A stretch of 43,806 nt of DNA. Origin: Bacillota bacterium. Lineage in GTDB: Bacteria; Bacillota; Clostridia; Peptostreptococcales; Anaerovoracaceae. Below, one piece after another: positions 42,201 to 43,806 of this stretch (position 1 is the stretch's first letter; each line of letters starts with the position of its first letter). The position numbers and the translations under genes are program-made. The stretch spans positions 1 to 43,806 of the forward strand of contig JAFUQN010000040.1 of NCBI GenBank assembly GCA_017472365.1, in the 5' to 3' direction. The notes under the pieces were generated by a model. It ran no database searches. It was not told where the DNA came from and saw only the letters and a program-made list of their open reading frames with translations.

Positions 42201-42452
42201 ACATCGGTAACGGCGGAAGCTGGCGGCTATACTGTCCGGATGAACAGTACCGGAGAAAAAACAGCGAAGGGTGAAACGATATATAAAGGAAGTTTGTGGG
42301 ATAAAACCATGCGGAGCCGGTGGGGAAAGACTCCGGAAGAGATCACAGTGACATTTACTTCTTATTATAATAGCGGAGAACAGAAGGTTGATGAGGTTAG
42401 AATTATTGTAGACAGTAATACGGAATATTGGTTATTACACAGATATTCGTAA
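36279..42452 (+). CDS. Giant secreted multidomain protein, about 2057 residues
   Basis: A very large exported protein. TTG 36279 is proposed as the start because GAGAGGGGG (36263-36271) lies eight bases upstream; a GTG at 36225 would overlap the SLH gene. A membrane segment at about 11-32 ends in AMTGC, a possible lipobox. In order I see: an N-terminal domain (40-310), an acidic linker (about 318-338), a PKD/Ig-like domain (344-437; TTFDKAGTHRVMLTVTAGGS), further Ig-like regions (to 760), a beta-propeller-like region (about 780-1090; YTITAWDGETGDVDWTYTFD), jelly-roll-like segments (about 1320-1414; SFDYDIKRFTDNGYFGNYIL) and a late Ig-like domain (about 1800-1905). No enzyme motif or SLH is visible. 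It may be an adhesin or scaffold. Confidence 0.8.
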   Translation: MNQGLRDASRRLVAVGLVIVMVILGIPWAMTGCQPEVSYGAGLTTAEILAVTETIEDEAAKNEIITAVNEGAEVTFSYTADGRVASYRIVREGVSKKHEDMTEEEKRQALDLLIEQGVVENRILVDGTYYSLNITLWMEQGIIVYGETAEVNNAVSVTSGSNYKDGQYRFWGYDINGGLYGNDDFPRDSDSGTPAYEKDWLTTEEIRESAVARGYIGEHGMNANGKYGDGDKKRTADAWLSEHPEWIEAGLDTDYILEHFYFNSVLSDNGLTTGQFTGVHLSRYNGTLYYQSFSVQGEIPTFVVTEGTVEERVLIEDGTSGGDAGDSGEDEDDSPSEVDMEVELALPKVSYVGHPVTATDRTAFTVNGESRSATRVYAEGLAKNTFRLPDGGGTIRKNNSVPTKAQTTFDKAGTHRVMLTVTAGGSSSSDTKTIEVVKTPAIIHSLTGTQKQNRAQTLNVWVATDPKRTLEEAWIEVKDTVTGELVHLDHHVGSSAGTANGLDNTEMIKTRPVERLDSDELFTNFRLEFLTKNEEEREFEYTIYVKDVEGNTDRIVQNFKVVPDLAPEAAVVMEPSFIRERGENYAVVTAEDGSKTDGDQLKRQWSFVTLDPEGDYVDLKTQVGYEDLSFGTAQKIGFHKDGVGTFRVKLQVTDVWAEPTLEEYVTDADRKSAVTTKDSEVENIAPQVSLEAKEMKTAEILFLTEDGAVYEDVCKQLSQVNTKLLESGYDGTVMAQQMYPAKTSESRPWEKTIEVDTPFGYQGSWIKLFEEDNFITDDRRLYKIDATWLGSDKEFYPEDPYTITAWDGETGDVDWTYTFDESILTVADSGPYFAQDDSGTYLYFVSGKKTLILDKDTGAKLTVLPFAVGESCFTARNRIFTVKSDGIYAIHTGTGNVTRIYEGLLGNGSARFAGRLQFVSRVGETLYRGFMNLETQEIKLQKLTGVTLAVGTYDAAAFCTDGTLVVKETTEESIRFLKFGKDGALSGAVSHSAEEMDAAIVRDGSGNVEYVSYIHSDKSGDYYYIYVTCYHLSSGKKAQTYLRNKNGDPAKTKIIAAEQEGDRVYVVAGGYTTWIVNYGWATGAAHGYPERTRTIRFDMTELSGEEVSNETYGLDEWKEYGRSSDVYVAVQAAKNGQYQDPPSGNITTLYRRYQTPEQVEQRYRSKLLSDDGSVDRQEVFVLTAEDLASESLSQMVVQNLEDTSGEATSYVNLTATASGGNLQRTVMLLPNKTYYYEYDLYGPGLSEASVRDIFSVRADLTQRSSELTGKQYRVTKAIMEQFNNNTVENEYYSGILSENLINDRWHVAPTPERLKVRKASATLNFTVETGETAVLSFDYDIKRFTDNGYFGNYILIDGSNWKLPMEEGKTLTGHYTHPFLLSAGNHTIELFCGTYTTYEAHTAIDNLTVEYVTLENEAMLATDNELVDTADSYQEKVGDGWTRVSGSFRTPMENIAYQGISGTVGTENAGKGAVTKLTSSTQKLKEMNYLIPEGETVIYASAATTSTPSKSSSKHYGVFWYLNGTSFTCYLDSYFGTNDQKRLKGTGVPESYDFVMPLDGVSDPGWESPHFKMSFSGTATGTGGTIGKTVLASVKKTDESTENREYFLRPSGTTKGIYTANLKFNTKAQLRFVPGNDGAQGIANLKIYTIENGVKIYVSEEDITQASELNRWSAKKVTAEVKTDGAPVEEETSMVYAKGEAVHTSVFYYDYEGDPSKASYWKYTHLPYNDGPHPQASVVIDENDNAVGGTGDILSEPIQKFYVDGKYIIEHWQTDSTGDPAYDKDSNVAKMIIYIGGGGSAPWIESITIKPSGPEEGDDVTANITVDDQEKDPLQLDIEIYRDGTRISKKTVKNLAADNRGVYPVTISDPITDAEAGKYEIVCTVRDEGGVGIGNRQFTIQPAGSICGAVSHTEAWDSNRRSYNLNLFGEEASVYNTAITLSQYLLYDEPRPRGTNVFWAGEELVLTANVGGSPTSVTAEAGGYTVRMNSTGEKTAKGETIYKGSLWDKTMRSRWGKTPEEITVTFTSYYNSGEQKVDEVRIIVDSNTEYWLLHRYS

Positions 42453-42588
42453 AACAAATGCTTGATATTACCAGCGAAAAGAAAGGAACAAAAGCAACGA
42501 AAAGACCGTCTTATATTTGTGCCTGAAAGTGCAGGACCGTAAGGGGTTTTGTGCTCGAATCGTTAATACTCCTGTAACACTTCTGTAA
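42453..42588. other. Non-coding region after the giant gene
   Basis: About 135 bases with no gene. A tiny hairpin CCTG-AAAGTG-CAGG (42523-42536) and the tandem pair TGTAAC/TGTAAT near 42573-42589 are present. No clear terminator for the giant gene is seen. Confidence 0.4.
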
Positions 42589-42616
42589 TGGACAAATGGG
42601 GGAAAAACGGTATAAT
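42589..42616 (+). promoter_or_regulatory. Upstream promoter of the S-layer gene
   Basis: TGGACA (42589-42594), 16 bases, TATAAT (42611-42616). First of two tandem sigma-A promoters; it would give a leader of about 250 nt. Confidence 0.65.
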
Positions 42617-42660
42617 GAGTAATGTAAAATCCCTATGAACGGGCGAAAAACGTGTAGAAA

Positions 42661-42686
42661 ATTGTTTATTACAGTAATATTACAAT
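42661..42686. promoter_or_regulatory. AT-rich dyad upstream of the main S-layer promoter
   Basis: ATTGT and ACAAT flank ATTAC-A-GTAAT; the palindrome GTAATATTAC lies at 42674-42683. It ends 12 bases before the -35 of the second promoter, a position suited to a regulator. Inference. Confidence 0.35.
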
Positions 42687-42698
42687 TCAATCTAGCGG

Positions 42699-42728
42699 TT
42701 GACTCGCGAGCCTGTCAGAGGGTATAAT
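42699..42728 (+). promoter_or_regulatory. Main promoter of the S-layer gene
   Basis: TTGACT (42699-42704), 18 bases, TATAAT (42723-42728). A strong housekeeping match, 140 bases upstream of the start codon. Confidence 0.8.
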
Positions 42729-42795
42729 TCACTGTGATAGAATATGCCTATGGGTTACTCGTATGCATTTCTATTGATAATGTCAAATTATCTTC

Positions 42796-42843
42796 AGGAG
42801 GGGAGGGTAATTTGGTACAGACAAAATAATAAGACTCCCCTTC
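42796..42843 (+). promoter_or_regulatory. Leader hairpin with extra Shine-Dalgarno and mini-ORF
   Basis: A strong SD-like AGGAGGGGAGGG (42796-42807) precedes a TTG mini-ORF of five codons (42812-42829, LVQTK then stop). GGAGGGGAG (42797-42805) can pair with CTCCCCTTC (42835-42843). The real ribosome binding site (AAAGGAGG, about 42854-42861) lies downstream. It may stabilise the mRNA, as ribosome-bound leaders do. Confidence 0.4.
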
Positions 42844-42869
42844 GAAGAATTCTAAAGGAGGAATTAAAA

Positions 42870-43806
42870 ATGAAAAAAGTACTTTCTTTTGTACTGGTCC
42901 TCTCTATGATTCTGGGAAGCTTCGGTATGGCATTTGCTGCTCCTGCTGATGTTGAAGGCAAGGACTACGAAGATGCTGTAAACGTGCTCGTAGAATTAGG
43001 CGTAGTTGCTGGTTACAAGGATGGCACCTTCCGTCCGGAAAACATCGTAACTCGCGCAGAGATGGCTACTTTCCTGATCAAGGCTATGGGTCTGGCTGAC
43101 TATGCTGTTGCAAAGTCCGAATTCAGCGACATGGCTGGTCACTGGGCTGACCCGTTCGTAGCTTATGCTGCTTCTCTGGGAATCGTTGCTGGTTATGCTG
43201 ATGGCACCTTCAAGCCTGACGTAACCGTAAGCTACGACCAGGCTATCACCATGGTGATCCAGGCTCTGGGATACAAGGGTGAATACCTGGTAGGCGGTTT
43301 CCCCGGCGCATTCGTTAACCAGGCTAAGGCTCTGGGCATCCTGAAGGATGTTAAGGCTGGCGTTGCTGGCGCTAACAGAGGCGACATCGCTACTCTGCTG
43401 TACAACGCTCTGCCGAAGGCATTCCAGCGTTATGACAACGAAGGTGCTATCCAGCCTGCTGGTGGTTCCATGATGACTCGTCTGGGTGCTGAATTCGTAG
43501 ACGCTGAATTCGTAGTAGTTGGCGACGAAGATGCTGCTATCAACCTGAAGGAATACCAGGGTGCTAGCGTAAAGGCTTGGTACAACGAAGATGAAGAAAT
43601 CATCGCTGTTGAAGTACAGTCCGTATTCGTAGAGGCTGAATATGATGCTGAAGACGAAGTATTCGTAGTTGGTGACAAGGAATACAAGGTTGACAGAGTT
43701 CTGGAAGATGAAGACGGCGACGATATCGTTATTAAGATGTTCAGAAACGGCGACGCTGATGGTACTGCTACCGTAAAGAGCCTGCTGGTTGATGAAGCTG
43801 AATACG
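42870..43806 (+). CDS. Major SLH S-layer protein, 3' end outside window
   Basis: The frame is open from ATG 42870 to the window end (312 residues seen). The signal peptide is MKKVLSFVLVLSMILGSFGM then AFA. Two clear SLH modules follow (VLVELGVVAGYKDGTFRPEN at about 40-60; ASLGIVAGYADGTFKPDVTV at about 103-122), then a weaker third (KALGILKDVKAG and on, about 150-185). Beyond residue 190 the chain is very acidic with repeated short strands (EYDAEDEVFVVGDKEYKV), typical of S-layer proteins. Codon bias is extreme (GCT, GTA, GAA), as in thiolase, and two tandem promoters precede it. It is probably the abundant S-layer subunit bound to secondary wall polymer. Confidence 0.93.
   Translation, partial: MKKVLSFVLVLSMILGSFGMAFAAPADVEGKDYEDAVNVLVELGVVAGYKDGTFRPENIVTRAEMATFLIKAMGLADYAVAKSEFSDMAGHWADPFVAYAASLGIVAGYADGTFKPDVTVSYDQAITMVIQALGYKGEYLVGGFPGAFVNQAKALGILKDVKAGVAGANRGDIATLLYNALPKAFQRYDNEGAIQPAGGSMMTRLGAEFVDAEFVVVGDEDAAINLKEYQGASVKAWYNEDEEIIAVEVQSVFVEAEYDAEDEVFVVGDKEYKVDRVLEDEDGDDIVIKMFRNGDADGTATVKSLLVDEAEY

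Noticed and set aside
43430-43687. 85-codon minus-strand ORF inside the S-layer gene
   Set aside because: It is Ser/Thr-rich antisense of a highly biased coding sequence, with no SD. The + frame is an SLH protein.

Overview
The window comes from an endospore-forming, anaerobic, S-layer-bearing member of the Clostridia with medium-to-high G+C. The evidence is a SipL-type LysM spore protein next to SpoIIR, many SLH-domain proteins, a clostridial acetoacetyl-CoA thiolase, strong AGGAGG ribosome binding sites and sigma-A promoters. I cannot name the genus. Highly expressed genes (thiolase, phosphoglucomutase, the terminal S-layer protein) use a clearly different codon set from their neighbours.

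Layout. 1-3987: surE (5' end outside the window), a cysteine hydrolase, thiolase, a GNAT acetyltransferase and a GtrA membrane protein. 3988-4380: a compact type I toxin-antitoxin locus that is easy to miss, with a 30-residue holin-like toxin on the minus strand and a convergent antisense RNA. 4430-12619: a divergent accessory block. Leftward it encodes an HTH protein, a degenerate Hsp70-like protein and a 2H phosphoesterase. Rightward it encodes a WG-repeat protein, a four-module TPR protein and, less certainly part of the same unit, an HD phosphohydrolase. This block is my main candidate for an undescribed system. 12752-14638: a Cthe_2159-type beta-helix lipoprotein. 14965-21232: pstS-pstC-pstA-pstB-phoU, then an SLH-anchored 5'-nucleotidase. 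PstS appears circularly permuted, and the promoter region carries TTTACA-type repeats that resemble Pho boxes. 21234-31439: ispE, sipL, spoIIR, phosphoglucomutase, hslO, mscL, ddl, a DUF1934 gene and an S41 protease. 31546-43806: an S-layer and envelope region with an SLH-TolC fusion, a DUF1846 gene, an SLH protein, a secreted protein of about 2,057 residues, and the start of a major SLH S-layer protein behind tandem promoters.

How the parts work together. The pst genes and the wall-anchored nucleotidase look like a phosphate-scavenging set: extracellular nucleotides are stripped and the released phosphate is imported. SipL and SpoIIR belong to sporulation. A good sigma-E-type promoter precedes sipL and a weaker sigma-F-like element precedes spoIIR. 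The envelope region shares SLH modules, which would dock its products to the wall. A family of short GC-rich hairpin elements ending in GRTTGCC recurs in at least six intergenic sites. No tRNA, rRNA, CRISPR array, transposase or phage gene was seen.
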